Notes: a model not told the origin generated them from the letters alone. A stretch of DNA of 64,000 nucleotides from Acidobacteriaceae bacterium (GCA_025462735.1 JAOAPC010000011.1:124001-188000); one strand, 5' to 3'; counted from the stretch's first letter, positions 53,249 through 62,509 are shown. Translations and numbers: made by a program.

Positions 53249-54442
53249 TTAAAAGCTTTTTTGTGAAACCCAGCCCTCGATTCGCGCCAGCGCCTTACCA
53301 AGGTTTTCCGTGGAATTAGCTGTGCTAAAGCGCAAATATCCTTCCCCGTATTCGCCGAATGAAGTACCCGAAAGGCAAGCTACGCCCGCTTCTTCGAGCA
53401 GCGCATCAGCCAAAGGTTTCGACTTCCAACCCGTCGCCGTGATATTCGGGAAAACGTAGAATGCGCCCTTTGGCATGCGGCAGGAGAATCCCTTGATGCG
53501 ATTCAATCCCGCTACAAACATGTCCCTACGCCGCTGAAATTCTGTGCGCATGTGCTCGACCGAGCTCTGGTTACCGCGCAACGCCTCGACGCCCGCTACT
53601 TGCGAAAAGCTCGCCGTACAGGAATTCGAGTTGGTCATCAGGCGCGCCACCTGCCGTGCAAGATCGGTGCGCATCACGCCATATCCCATGCGCCAGCCGG
53701 TCATAGCGTAAGTTTTGGAAAATCCGTCGAGCAGAATTGTCCGGTCTTTGAGTCCGGGTTCCGAAATAATGGAGTGATGATCGCCGTCAAAAATCAGCCG
53801 GCTGTAGATTTCGTCCGACAAAACGAAGATGTTGCGATCGCCGATCGCCTGCGCAATTTGCTCGATGTCGCGTTTGTTCAACACGCCACCGGTTGGATTA
53901 TGCGGCGAATTAATAATGATTAGCTTGGTGCGGTCGCTGATCAGCTTTTCCAATTCATCAACGTCGAACCGGAAGTCTTTCTCTTCGCGTAGCCGGATTG
54001 GCACGCCACGACCGCCTACATAGTTGATCATCGACTCGTAAATCGGAAACCCGGGATTGGGATAGATGACCTCGTCGCCTTCCTCGATCAGTGCAAGGAT
54101 AGAGAAAAAAATAATTGGCTTGCCGCCGGGGACCACCACGACTTCTTCGGGCTGCACCCGAACCCCGCGACTCTGGCTGACTTCGTCCGCAATCGCTTTT
54201 CGCAACTCCGGCAGTCCTGCAGACGGCCCGTAGTGTGTCCAGCCGGCGTTGAGCGCGTTGACGGCAGAGCTAACAATATTGTGCGGAGTATCGAAATCCG
54301 GCTCGCCGATTTCGAGATGAATAACATCCTTGCCCTGGCGCTCCAACTCCCGCGCCCGGATCAGGACTTCAAATGCGGTTTCGGTGCCGAGCCGCGACAT
54401 GCGCTTGGCCAACCGCAGCTCGAATTGGACAGCGTGTGACAT
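53249..54442 (-). CDS. Class-I/II PLP aminotransferase (AspC-like)
   Basis: 397 residues, full length fold-type I. Visible: IHLEIGEPDFDTP, YGPSAGLPELRKAIA, NSPHNPTGGVLNKRDIE, the PLP Lys in LDGFSKTYAMTGWRMGY and the carboxylate-binding Arg in YLRFSTANS. It is in the aspartate/aromatic/branched-chain aminotransferase family and works in the cytoplasm with 2-oxoglutarate. Substrate not determined. It is probably co-transcribed with the two downstream minus-strand genes. Confidence 0.93.
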   Translation of the reverse strand: MSHAVQFELRLAKRMSRLGTETAFEVLIRARELERQGKDVIHLEIGEPDFDTPHNIVSSAVNALNAGWTHYGPSAGLPELRKAIADEVSQSRGVRVQPEEVVVVPGGKPIIFFSILALIEEGDEVIYPNPGFPIYESMINYVGGRGVPIRLREEKDFRFDVDELEKLISDRTKLIIINSPHNPTGGVLNKRDIEQIAQAIGDRNIFVLSDEIYSRLIFDGDHHSIISEPGLKDRTILLDGFSKTYAMTGWRMGYGVMRTDLARQVARLMTNSNSCTASFSQVAGVEALRGNQSSVEHMRTEFQRRRDMFVAGLNRIKGFSCRMPKGAFYVFPNITATGWKSKPLADALLEEAGVACLSGTSFGEYGEGYLRFSTANSTENLGKALARIEGWVSQKSF

Positions 54443-54533
54443 GGGGCAAAACCGACTATTGTACTACTGCGGATAAAGGGTTAGCCACGTTAGCGCAGGA
54501 GGGCTGTGATCCGCTTGTGAGCTGCCTGTTCGG

Positions 54534-55712
54534 TTAATTCAGATTCTCAAAAATCCCGGCTGCACCCATGCCGCCGCCGACGCACATGGTCACGAAGCCG
54601 TATCGCGCGTTTCGCCGCTTCATCTCGCGAATAATCGCTGCCGTAAGCTTTGCTCCGGTGCAGCCCAGCGGATGTCCGAGGGCAACCGCTCCGCCGTTTG
54701 GATTGACCCGCTCGGGATCAAGCCCTGCTTCCTGAATCACCGCCAATGATTGCGCCGCGAAGGCTTCATTCAATTCGATCACGTCGATCTCTGAAAGCTT
54801 GAGCCCTGCCAACTTCAACGCCTTTGGGATCGCGAATACGGGTCCGAGTCCCATCTCTTCCGGCTTGTATCCCGCCGTGGCAAATGCCACGTAACGCGCC
54901 AGCGGTTTGATTCCGAGCGCCCGCGCCCGTTCGGCTGACATAACCACAGCCGCAGCTGCTCCGTCTGACATCTGCGACGAATTGCCGGCAGTTACTGTGC
55001 CTTTGACGTGAAATGCAGGTTTCAGCGCGGCCAGCGCATCGAGCGAGGTATCGCCACGGGGGCCCTCGTCGATCTTGAACACAATCTCCTGCCGCTTCGG
55101 CTTTGATCCGTTAGGAGTAGTGAAGCTCACCGGAACTGGCACGGTCTCATCTTCGAACTTGCCCGATTGGATTGCGGCCATCGCCTTCTGATGACTGCGC
55201 AATGAGAACTCGTCCGCGGCTTCTCGCGTAATTCCGAATCGCTTTGCCAGTCGCTCAGCCGTGAGGCCCATGGAAAGATACGCATCCGGATAATTGTCAA
55301 CCAGCCACGGATTAGGCGAAATCTTGTTTCCTCCCATAGGAATCATGCTCATCGACTCTGTTCCGCCGGCGACCATGACCTCTGTCGCTCCCGCCATGAT
55401 CCGCTCCGCTGCCATCGCAATCGCCTGCAATCCCGAAGAACAGAAGCGATTGATGGTGATCGCCGAAGCTTCGACTGGCAACCCGGCACGCAGGGAAGCG
55501 ATGCGCGCGACGTTCATGCCTTGTTCGGCCTCAGGCATAGCACAGCCGAGAATTACGTCCTCGATTTCTTTCGAATCCAGTTGCGGGACGCGAGCGAGAG
55601 CACCTTTGATAGCAACCGCAGCCAGTTCATCCGGACGCGTTGCCCGCAGTGTTCCTTTGAAAGCTCGGCCAATTGGAGTACGAACTGACGAAACGATTAC
55701 AGCTTCCCGCAT
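54534..55712 (-). CDS. Acetyl-CoA C-acyltransferase (thiolase)
   Basis: 392 residues. Nucleophile Cys91 is in [11 protein letters not shown], His in [15 protein letters not shown] and the second Cys in [15 protein letters not shown]. The N-terminal [14 protein letters not shown] and [10 protein letters not shown] are typical. This could be the FadA-like 3-ketoacyl-CoA thiolase of beta-oxidation or an acetoacetyl-CoA thiolase; sequence alone does not decide. The upstream gene stops three bases before its ATG, so the two are coupled. No fadB-type gene is near. Confidence 0.93.
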   Translation of the reverse strand: MREAVIVSSVRTPIGRAFKGTLRATRPDELAAVAIKGALARVPQLDSKEIEDVILGCAMPEAEQGMNVARIASLRAGLPVEASAITINRFCSSGLQAIAMAAERIMAGATEVMVAGGTESMSMIPMGGNKISPNPWLVDNYPDAYLSMGLTAERLAKRFGITREAADEFSLRSHQKAMAAIQSGKFEDETVPVPVSFTTPNGSKPKRQEIVFKIDEGPRGDTSLDALAALKPAFHVKGTVTAGNSSQMSDGAAAAVVMSAERARALGIKPLARYVAFATAGYKPEEMGLGPVFAIPKALKLAGLKLSEIDVIELNEAFAAQSLAVIQEAGLDPERVNPNGGAVALGHPLGCTGAKLTAAIIREMKRRNARYGFVTMCVGGGMGAAGIFENLN

Positions 55713-55715
55713 GAC

Positions 55716-56648
55716 TCACCCTCCATTCCCATATGTCGGAATCCCTTGCTGCACCATGTAAAGCAGTCGTTGCGCGCGTGCGCCCCAGTCGCCAGTACCA
55801 CCCTGCGATATCGCTTTTTGCGCATCGGAAATTGCGCGGCTCCTGGCTTCATCGGATTTCTTTGTCTGGTCTTCTGTTTTGTAAATTTCAATCAATGCAG
55901 ACCAGCGATACGCGGCATGATACAGAGCTTCTGCGGCCGTCGGCGATTGAGGATACTGCTTGGCGTAGTTCTCGTAGATTTCCGCCTCTTTCTGCGGACA
56001 CTTCGACTGCGCCTGCCAGTCGCCGCACAGTTTGTTGTCGATTAAGTGATATGCGGCGAGATAAGCCCATTTCGTATTTGGAAACTTCTTCATCACTTTC
56101 TTGAAATAATCTTCGTTCATCCCACGGCGCAAATAAGATTCCTGCTCCTTCGCTGACGGCAATGACATGACATCAACTTTCTCGATCTGCCAGCGGATAT
56201 CCGCCGAGCGGTACATCGCCTCGCCTGCAAGCGGCGATTGCGGAAAGATCTCCGCCACCTCACTATAGAGCCGCATGGCATCCTGCGCCGCGTAGCGGCG
56301 GCCATTGCGCTGGCTCGCCTGGTCCTCTGAATCTACCGCCTCGCCGAAAAGAATTTTGTCTCCATCCGGAGTTGTCGACTGAATCAGGCCCTTGGTCTGC
56401 ATCCAGCCGGTGACGATCCGCTCCTCTGTAAGATTGGCTTCGACCTTCACCCAATCCCCGCCGGTTTCGAGAAACACCAGCTCACGGCCTCGGTCGACGT
56501 CGGCTAGCTTTGCCGAAGAAACGTCCGGATTGAGATAAATGGGCGCCACCCGAATGGTGGCAGCGCGTACCACATCGGCGGACGCCGGCATAGAAGCTAG
56601 CAATAGCGCTGCAAGTATTGGAAAGCCTAACATGCACGACTTCGGCAT
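55716..56648 (-). CDS. Exported protein with SH3-like domain and TPR-like helices
   Basis: 310 residues from ATG 56648 (an upstream start at 56663 adds five residues). Signal peptide about 1-25 (ending ASA). A bacterial SH3-like domain (about 30-95) shows ATIRVAPIYLNPDVSSAKLA, GRELVFLETGGDWVKV and GWMQTKGLIQ. TPR-like helices (about 105-300) follow with AMRLYSEVAEIFPQSPLAGEAMYRSADI and YENYAKQYPQSPTAAEALYHAAYR. A periplasmic scaffold is likely. It is tightly linked to the thiolase gene, though no functional link is obvious. Confidence 0.82.
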   Translation of the reverse strand: MPKSCMLGFPILAALLLASMPASADVVRAATIRVAPIYLNPDVSSAKLADVDRGRELVFLETGGDWVKVEANLTEERIVTGWMQTKGLIQSTTPDGDKILFGEAVDSEDQASQRNGRRYAAQDAMRLYSEVAEIFPQSPLAGEAMYRSADIRWQIEKVDVMSLPSAKEQESYLRRGMNEDYFKKVMKKFPNTKWAYLAAYHLIDNKLCGDWQAQSKCPQKEAEIYENYAKQYPQSPTAAEALYHAAYRWSALIEIYKTEDQTKKSDEARSRAISDAQKAISQGGTGDWGARAQRLLYMVQQGIPTYGNGG

Positions 56649-56712
56649 ATAACCATCGTACAAGCACTAATCACTTCGGCAAAACCAGGAACTCTGATAG
56701 TCCAGGAAGGTC

Positions 56713-56850
56713 GATGAAGGGCGACCCCTAAACCCCGCTCTGCAAGCAGGATTCGGCGACCTTAGCTCCCGTAAGGTTTCGCTGGTGACTTTCTTCTCGC
56801 GTCCAGGGACATCGCTGTGAGTTGCTCCTGCATCTTTTATCCAGCAGGTT
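56713..56850. ncRNA. Possible structured leader RNA (unassigned)
   Basis: In the 217-base divergent spacer. Plus-strand hairpins include CTGC-AA-GCAG (about 56741-56750) and CCTTA-GCTCCCG-TAAGG extended by GCGA/TCGC (about 56757-56782), ending near the ribosome site of the HAF gene. On the minus strand GCCGAATCCTGC and AGCTAAGGTCGCC look faintly like pieces of the ydaO (c-di-AMP) motif, but the order is wrong. No family is assigned. Confidence 0.3.
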
Positions 56851-56865
56851 CTCAGGAGCTCTCTT

Positions 56866-57993
56866 ATGAAAATGCGCACTCTTTTAATGCTGGTCGTGTT
56901 TTGCGAGTTGCTCGTCGCAGGAGTCTCGGCCCAAACCTCAACCGCCGTCGTTTATAAATACTCAGCAATAAATTATCCGGGTGCCAATGCTCAGAGCACT
57001 GTTGCGTCCGGCATCAACAATAGCAACGTGATCGTCGGCTCGTATTACACCGATGCGTCTAATTCGACTCACGGTTTTGAGTATGCGAACGGCAAGTACA
57101 GCACTATTGATTTTCCTGGCGCAAGCTACACTGTGGCAACGGGAATCAGCGATACGGGCGATGTCGTTGGCTGGTATCAGTTATCGGGATCCAATCACGG
57201 TTTTCTTCGCCACGCGGGAGCCTTCACCACCATTGATCATCCGCAAGCTTCTTCCACGATGTTGACGGGCATTAATAAGGCCGGAACCATCGTGGGCAAC
57301 CACGATAGCCAATATGGCTTTATTTATAAGAACGGGACCTTTACGGACTACAACGCCCCGTCCAGAGCTGGGCTGCCGACCTACTTCACCGCGTTGAACG
57401 GTATCAACAATCCAGGCATATTCGTAGGCACGGCACAGAGCGGAGACTACCAGCAGGGAGTCTGGGTCAACGGGACCGAAACCGACTTTCTCGAGCCGCC
57501 CACCTATTTCAGCAATAACGGTGCGAACGGCATTAACGGACGCTCGGATATCGTAGGCTGCCTGAACTCTGGTGGCTATGTCGCGTTCGCGGTAGAGTCC
57601 TCCGAAGGCGCCGAGACCACGGAGAAATTTCCCAGCTTGCAACTTCTTTCGAATCCTTTCTTGGCGGGTTGGTGTCCGCAGGGCATCAACTACTCTCGAG
57701 TCATTGTCGGAGGGGGTTACATGGCCGTGCCGGTGTTAACACTGAACGTGACCAGCCCGGTGAACCAATCGACCGATACGAATCCGGTACACGTCGCAGC
57801 GACTGCCTCCGGCGTGAACCCGATCTCGCAGATCCAAGTCTGGGTTAATTCCAAAGAGGTTTATCACGTTAGCGGCGGGACTTTGAACGCCTACATCACC
57901 TTGCCCACCGGATCCAACGAGCGGTTTGTGGTGCAGGCAGTGGACTCGAAAGGGGTGATAGCAAAGGTGGTGGATTCGATTACCGTGAACTGA
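56866..57993 (+). CDS. Secreted HAF-repeat protein with C-terminal Ig-like domain
   Basis: 375 residues. Signal peptide 1-23 (ending VSAQ). At least six HAF-type repeats over about 28-270, each built on xGINNxxxIVGxY and HGFxxxxGxxTxIDxP: SGINNSNVIVGSYYTD, HGFEYANGKYSTIDFPGA, TGISDTGDVVGWYQ, HGFLRHAGAFTTIDHP and TGINKAGTIVGNH. An Ig-like domain closes it (about 285-375: NVTSPVNQSTDTNPVHV). Such exoproteins may be adhesive or structural; function is unproven. The start follows CAGGAGCTCTCTT-like spacing. Its end overlaps the convergent threonine ammonia-lyase by 14 bases. Confidence 0.85.
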   Translation: MKMRTLLMLVVFCELLVAGVSAQTSTAVVYKYSAINYPGANAQSTVASGINNSNVIVGSYYTDASNSTHGFEYANGKYSTIDFPGASYTVATGISDTGDVVGWYQLSGSNHGFLRHAGAFTTIDHPQASSTMLTGINKAGTIVGNHDSQYGFIYKNGTFTDYNAPSRAGLPTYFTALNGINNPGIFVGTAQSGDYQQGVWVNGTETDFLEPPTYFSNNGANGINGRSDIVGCLNSGGYVAFAVESSEGAETTEKFPSLQLLSNPFLAGWCPQGINYSRVIVGGGYMAVPVLTLNVTSPVNQSTDTNPVHVAATASGVNPISQIQVWVNSKEVYHVSGGTLNAYITLPTGSNERFVVQAVDSKGVIAKVVDSITVN

Positions 57994-58957
57994 GCGTGGA
58001 GTGTTCGGATGACAGCACTTTCTTGAGTAGTTCCGGGTCGATATTGCCTCCGCTGATTACGGCGACGGTGAAATTCGATTTCGGTAGCGAGTCGCGGTGG
58101 AACAGCCAAGCCGCTGGTGCCACCGCGCCGCTCGGTTCCGCAGCGGTCTTCGGATTCTCCGCCAGGATTTTTACAGCGTTCAAGATGTCTTCTTCGCTTA
58201 CGGTGACCACGTCATCTACGTAGCGGCGAATGTGTTCGAACGTGAGTGTGCCGACATACTGTGAGCGCAGCCCATCGGCGCTCGTCGATAACACTTGCTC
58301 TGCAGGAAACTTCACAATGTGCCCTGCGCGGAAACTGGCTTGCGCATCTGCCGCCAGCTCCGGCTCTACTCCAATCACTTTGGCGTCAGGCTTCAGGGAC
58401 TTGATCGCGGTTGAGATCCCGCTGATAAGCCCCCCACCGCCGATCGGCACCAGCACCAAGTCTACCTCGGGCAGATCTTCCAGAATCTCAAGGCCAGCTG
58501 TGCCTTGCCCAGCAATAATCTTCTCATCGTCGTAGGGCGGAACGATGATGTAACCGTGCTCGGCCGCGAGCTCCTCAGCTTTGACTTGTCGCTCAACTCC
58601 GCTTGGACCAACGAAAACAATCTCGGCGCCAAGGGCTGCGGTCGCTTCCCGTTTGATAGCTGGAGCGTTGCGCGGCATTACGATCACTGCTTTTGTTCCG
58701 AGCGCCCGTGCGGCATAAGCTACACCCTGCGCGTGATTGCCGCTGGAATAGGTGATAACGCCGCGCGCACGCTCATCATTACTGAGTGACGCGATTTTGT
58801 TGTACGCGCCCCGCAGTTTGAATGCGCCAATTGGCTGCAGATTTTCAGGCTTGAGGTAGAGCCTGTCGGCGTTCCATTCCAGGGCGATTAGAGGCGTGCG
58901 GACGGTAATTCCGTCTAGTCGTGTACGCGCTTCGCGAATGTCATCAAGGGAAATGAT
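57980..58957 (-). CDS. ilvA: Threonine/serine ammonia-lyase with no normal start codon
   Basis: About 325 residues. The frame is open from a TAA near 59034 and first ATG is only at 58687, but family sequence begins far upstream: ISLDDIREARTRLDGITVRT, PLP Lys in PIGAFKLRGAYNK, SGNHAQGVAYAA and phosphate loop VPIGGGGLISG. I place the start at ATC 58957 (or ATT 58954) because GGAG lies seven bases upstream and the length then matches the single-domain threonine dehydratase. It deaminates threonine to 2-oxobutyrate. Either an AUC/AUU start is used or the start is mutated. Immediately downstream of rnj. Confidence 0.82.
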   Translation of the reverse strand: MISLDDIREARTRLDGITVRTPLIALEWNADRLYLKPENLQPIGAFKLRGAYNKIASLSNDERARGVITYSSGNHAQGVAYAARALGTKAVIVMPRNAPAIKREATAALGAEIVFVGPSGVERQVKAEELAAEHGYIIVPPYDDEKIIAGQGTAGLEILEDLPEVDLVLVPIGGGGLISGISTAIKSLKPDAKVIGVEPELAADAQASFRAGHIVKFPAEQVLSTSADGLRSQYVGTLTFEHIRRYVDDVVTVSEEDILNAVKILAENPKTAAEPSGAVAPAAWLFHRDSLPKSNFTVAVISGGNIDPELLKKVLSSEHSTLSSR

Positions 58958-58994
58958 CTCTGCACTCCACTGTCGCCCAAAATGTTGTGAGGCC

Positions 58995-59035
58995 CTGCTG
59001 AGTTCCTTCTTGAACCTTCGTGTCCTTTGTGGTTA
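58995..59035. repeat. ACCACAAAGGACACGAAGG junction repeat
   Basis: On the minus strand CTAACCACAAAGGACACGAA follows the rnj stop by a few bases and precedes the ammonia-lyase. Related to the arms of the element at 44663 and to the copy at 52686. Confidence 0.65.
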
Positions 59036-59040
59036 GCGCC

Positions 59041-60705
59041 TCAAATCTCGAGTATGACCGGCATGATCAGCGGCCGTTTCTGTGTCTGCTTGGAAATATA
59101 CCGCTTCAAGTCGGCGCGGATCTTCTCTTTGATCACGCCATAATCCGCCCGTTCTTCTTCGCTTGACTGGCTGAGGGTTTGCACGACAACTTGCCGAACT
59201 TCTTCCATGAATCCGTTTTCGCCCGCCGAGAAGCCGCGCGTCACAATTTCTGGAGATATCTCAACCCGCCCAGTCAACTTATTGATGGCGATAATCGGCA
59301 GCACGAAGCCGTCCTCGCTCAAGTGGCGGCGGTCTTTAATTACTAAATCCTCAACCACATCCGCACGGGAACCGGAATCAATACAGATACGGCCCACGTT
59401 GACCCTGCCGGCTTTTCGCGCACCCAGTTCATCGAACTCCAAAACATCTCCGCTTTCTATCAGCATTACATTGCCTACCGAGCCGTGCATCGACCCCGCC
59501 AGCTCCGCATGAAGCTTGAGCTGCCGGTACTCGCCGTGGATCGGAATAAAATACTTCGGCTTCACCAGATTAATAATCAGCTTAAGTTCTTCCTGGCTGG
59601 CGTGCCCGCTCACGTGAATGGGAGGCGAGGAGCCATCTTCATAAATCACGTGCGCTTCGCGGCGGAACAGGTGATCGATCATGCGGTAGATCGCCTTTTC
59701 ATTACCCGGGATGATTCGCGACGAAAGCACAACTGTGTCGCCCTTTTCAATGGTTGCGTGCTTGTGATTGTTGACCGCGGCGCGCGACAGCGCAGACATC
59801 GGCTCACCCTGTGTCCCGCTGATCAGCACACAAACTTTCTCAGGGGCGAAATTCTTCACCTCGCCGGGATGAACCAGCAGCCCATCTGGAATTTCCAGGT
59901 ACCCGAGGTCCTCCGCAATTTCCGATGAGTTATTCATCGACCTGCCCACGAACGCGACTTTGCGTCCGTGTTCCGCAGCAAGCTCCACCGCGAGTTTGAT
60001 GCGATGAATGGAAGACGAAAAACAAGAGATGAAAAGCCGCCGCTCCGCACGCGCAAACACTTCGTCGAATTTGCGGCGTACCGCACGCTCACTCGGCGTA
60101 TATCCGCGACGCTCAACGTTGGTCGAATCCTGCAACAGGGCAAGCACGCCTTCTTTGCCGTATTCCGCGAAAGCATGCAAGTCAAATAGGCGGTTGTCAG
60201 TCGGTGTGGGATCGACTTTGAAATCGCCGGTGTGAATCACGACGCCAAGCGGGGTATGGATTGCCAGTGAGACGCAATCTACCAGGCTGTGGGTCACGTG
60301 GATGGGCTGGACGGTAAATGGACCAATCTTGAATCGCTCCCCGGGACGAATCTCCCTCAAGTCTGCGTTGTCGAGAAGTCCATGCTCATCCAGTTTGTCT
60401 TCCACATAAGCGAGCGTGAACTCGGTGCCAAAGACCGGCACGTTGAGTTCGGAGAGCACCCAGGGCAACGCCCCGATGTGGTCTTCATGCCCGTGGGTAA
60501 GCACAATACCCCGCACCCGCTGTCGATTTTCAAGAAGATAAGAGATATCGGGAACGACGATATCCACGCCCAGCAGCTCAGCTTCAGGAAACATCAGGCC
60601 GGCATCAATAACAATAATGTCGTCGCCCCAACGGATGGCCATGCAATTCATGCCGAATTCGCCGAGGCCGCCAAGCGGCACTAGATGGAGTTTTCCGGGG
60701 GGCAT
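59041..60705 (-). CDS. rnj: Ribonuclease J
   Basis: 554 residues. Metallo-beta-lactamase core with HGHEDHIGA (residues 71-79) as metal site. Further motifs: FAPEKVCVLISGTQGEPMSALSR, the beta-CASP part with RSMNNSSEIAEDLGYL, HVSGHASQEEL and YFIPIHGEYRQL, and a C-terminal dimer domain. RNase J performs 5'-to-3' exo- and endoribonuclease steps in mRNA turnover and rRNA maturation. Gram-negative acidobacteria using RNase J is consistent with the family's patchy spread. Followed on the same strand by the ammonia-lyase. Confidence 0.95.
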   Translation of the reverse strand: MPPGKLHLVPLGGLGEFGMNCMAIRWGDDIIVIDAGLMFPEAELLGVDIVVPDISYLLENRQRVRGIVLTHGHEDHIGALPWVLSELNVPVFGTEFTLAYVEDKLDEHGLLDNADLREIRPGERFKIGPFTVQPIHVTHSLVDCVSLAIHTPLGVVIHTGDFKVDPTPTDNRLFDLHAFAEYGKEGVLALLQDSTNVERRGYTPSERAVRRKFDEVFARAERRLFISCFSSSIHRIKLAVELAAEHGRKVAFVGRSMNNSSEIAEDLGYLEIPDGLLVHPGEVKNFAPEKVCVLISGTQGEPMSALSRAAVNNHKHATIEKGDTVVLSSRIIPGNEKAIYRMIDHLFRREAHVIYEDGSSPPIHVSGHASQEELKLIINLVKPKYFIPIHGEYRQLKLHAELAGSMHGSVGNVMLIESGDVLEFDELGARKAGRVNVGRICIDSGSRADVVEDLVIKDRRHLSEDGFVLPIIAINKLTGRVEISPEIVTRGFSAGENGFMEEVRQVVVQTLSQSSEEERADYGVIKEKIRADLKRYISKQTQKRPLIMPVILEI

Positions 60706-60882
60706 TAAAGACTTAATGATCGTAGCATAGCCAACACTTTGCGCCGGAAAGGCCAGTTGCCGGTAGATTTAACAAATCTTGCGTTGTTTCCGGCATCATA
60801 CTTCGCTAGAGTTCACGCTGCGCGAACCCCAAATCGGCAGGGAACCACGGAGTGAGTAATCTTTCGAAGTGGATGACCGATA

Positions 60883-61593
60883 ATGAAGTTGGCTGACTCT
60901 CAACTTACGATGTCTACTCCCAAATCCTGGCTGCGCCGGAGGATCGAGAAGTCATTATCTGCGGCGTTGATGCGCGCCTACAAAACCGTAAGGGTCGAGC
61001 CGGAGCGCTTTCTCATCGAACTCCGCGCCGCATATGGTTTACCGGTTTCCAGTTTTCAGGGGATGTACGCGGTCGACGTTGCGGTGCTCGACGATATCTC
61101 CGAGAAAATTATCCATGGCGGAATGAAAGTTGCCGCCGCGGAGGGTGCGGGCTTCGGGCTTGGCGGATTCCTTACCATCGTGCCTGACTTCAGCATCCTC
61201 GCGGGGATCACGCTGCGCATGATCCAAAAGCTCAGCCTGATCTATGGCTACGAATACAACACTGAGGAAGAAGTGCACGGGCTATGGATTGCCGCCGCCA
61301 GTGCAGCTGGCGTGGATATCGGGCGCGACCTATTGGAGAAAAACGTGGTAAACCGCCTGATACCCCGGATCATTCAGAAAATCGCAGCCAAAGCTAGTGC
61401 AGAGTTTGTCGAAAAATGGGCAGGACGGATAATACCAGTTGCCAGTTCACTGATTGGCGCGGTTCTGAATTACTATTTTGTGCGCGGCTGGGGCGAACGG
61501 GCGCACGCCCATTTTCGGCAAAAACATCTAGAAACCCGCCAGCGCATGATTCAGGCCACACTCGCAAGCGCGAATTCTGGGGTCGTGAAGTAG
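60883..61593 (+). CDS. EcsC-family membrane-associated protein
   Basis: 236 residues. The EcsC domain covers about 40-215: hydrophobic, Gly-rich segments GAGFGLGGFLTIVPDFSILAG and MIQKLSLIYGYEY, and AGRIIPVASSLIGAVLNYYF. The last is the common closing helix with its NYYF. A second in-frame ATG at 60910 is a possible start. EcsC proteins associate with membranes; the role is unknown apart from the linked Ecs ABC transporter of Bacillus, which is not present here. Confidence 0.8.
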   Translation: MKLADSQLTMSTPKSWLRRRIEKSLSAALMRAYKTVRVEPERFLIELRAAYGLPVSSFQGMYAVDVAVLDDISEKIIHGGMKVAAAEGAGFGLGGFLTIVPDFSILAGITLRMIQKLSLIYGYEYNTEEEVHGLWIAAASAAGVDIGRDLLEKNVVNRLIPRIIQKIAAKASAEFVEKWAGRIIPVASSLIGAVLNYYFVRGWGERAHAHFRQKHLETRQRMIQATLASANSGVVK

Positions 61594-61662
61594 AACCTGA
61601 TTTAGCGAAATTCCTTTCTCGACAGATGGCTCGGGCACTCGCGAGAAAAACTGAACGCCCGC

Positions 61663-61703
61663 CTTCGTGTACCGGAGCCTGCCCTGAGCGAAGTCGAAGG
61701 GTG
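61663..61703. repeat. GCCCTGAGCGAAGTCGAAGGG repeat
   Basis: GCCCTGAGCGAAGTCGAAGG with flanking GTGTCA, a half of the GTCATCCTGAGC class also seen at 28896, lies between the EcsC gene and modA. Confidence 0.5.
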
Positions 61704-61732
61704 TCATTTGTAGTTGGGCGCTGTTACTTAAG

Positions 61733-62509
61733 ATGAAAATCGCAGCCATCATACTGATTTGCATTTTGGCCGTTCCGTCTCTCGCTCAGGAGATCACAGT
61801 GGCCGCAGCTGCCGACTTGCGCTCTGCCTTGGATGAAATTTCGGCACACTATCAAGCTGACACTTCTAAACGGGTGAAAGTGATTTACGGCTCTTCGGGC
61901 AATTTGTATCAGCAAATTATTAATGGCGCGCCCTTTGATATTTTTTTCTCGGCGAACTCCGACTACCCGAAGAAACTTGAAGCTGCCGGGCTGGCTGTGC
62001 CCGAAACCTATTACGAGTACGCCCGCGGAAGCCTGGTGCTTTTTGCTACTTCTACCTCCACATTGGACTTACAGAAGGGATTGCAGGTTCTGCTTGATCC
62101 GTCGGTACAGAGAATCGCCATCGCCGATCCCACACATGCGCCGTATGGCCAGGCGGCGGTTGCAGCGCTCAAATCGCAAGGCCTCTACGACAGAGTCTCG
62201 CGAAAGATTGTCGTCGGCGAGAATGTTGCTCAGGCGGCTTCCTTTGTCATCTCAGGTGCTGCAAACATTGGAATTGTCGCGCTGTCGCTCGCGCTGCAAC
62301 CAGCGTCTCGTTCTCAAAGCCGTTTCACCGAAATTCCTGCGAATGGATATCCGCCGATCCAGCAAGCTTGCATTGTGCTGAAGTCTTCAAAGCAGCAGAA
62401 CATGGCGCGCCAATTCGAGGCCTATATTCAGGGACCTGAGGCCTCCAAGATATTGCAGAGATATGGTTTCCAAGTCCCGGCCGCGCGAGCAGTGCGGCCA
62501 TTACAGTAA
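61733..62509 (+). CDS. modA: Periplasmic molybdate-binding protein ModA (orphan)
   Basis: 258 residues. Signal peptide 1-18 (ending SLAQ). The mature protein matches ModA: ITVAAAADLRSALDEISAHY, YGSSGNLYQQIINGAPFDIFFSAN, ADPTHAPYGQAA and GAANIGIVALSLAL, including the Ser and Tyr/Ala positions that hold the oxyanion. It captures molybdate or tungstate for an ABC importer. No ModB permease or ModC ATPase follows; the next genes are a small ORF and an oppositely oriented regulator, so the transporter must be encoded elsewhere. Confidence 0.93.
   Translation: MKIAAIILICILAVPSLAQEITVAAAADLRSALDEISAHYQADTSKRVKVIYGSSGNLYQQIINGAPFDIFFSANSDYPKKLEAAGLAVPETYYEYARGSLVLFATSTSTLDLQKGLQVLLDPSVQRIAIADPTHAPYGQAAVAALKSQGLYDRVSRKIVVGENVAQAASFVISGAANIGIVALSLALQPASRSQSRFTEIPANGYPPIQQACIVLKSSKQQNMARQFEAYIQGPEASKILQRYGFQVPAARAVRPLQ

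Noticed and set aside
56713-56850. Calling a c-di-AMP (ydaO) riboswitch
   Set aside because: Only short fragments match and they are in the wrong order; listed as an unassigned structured leader instead.
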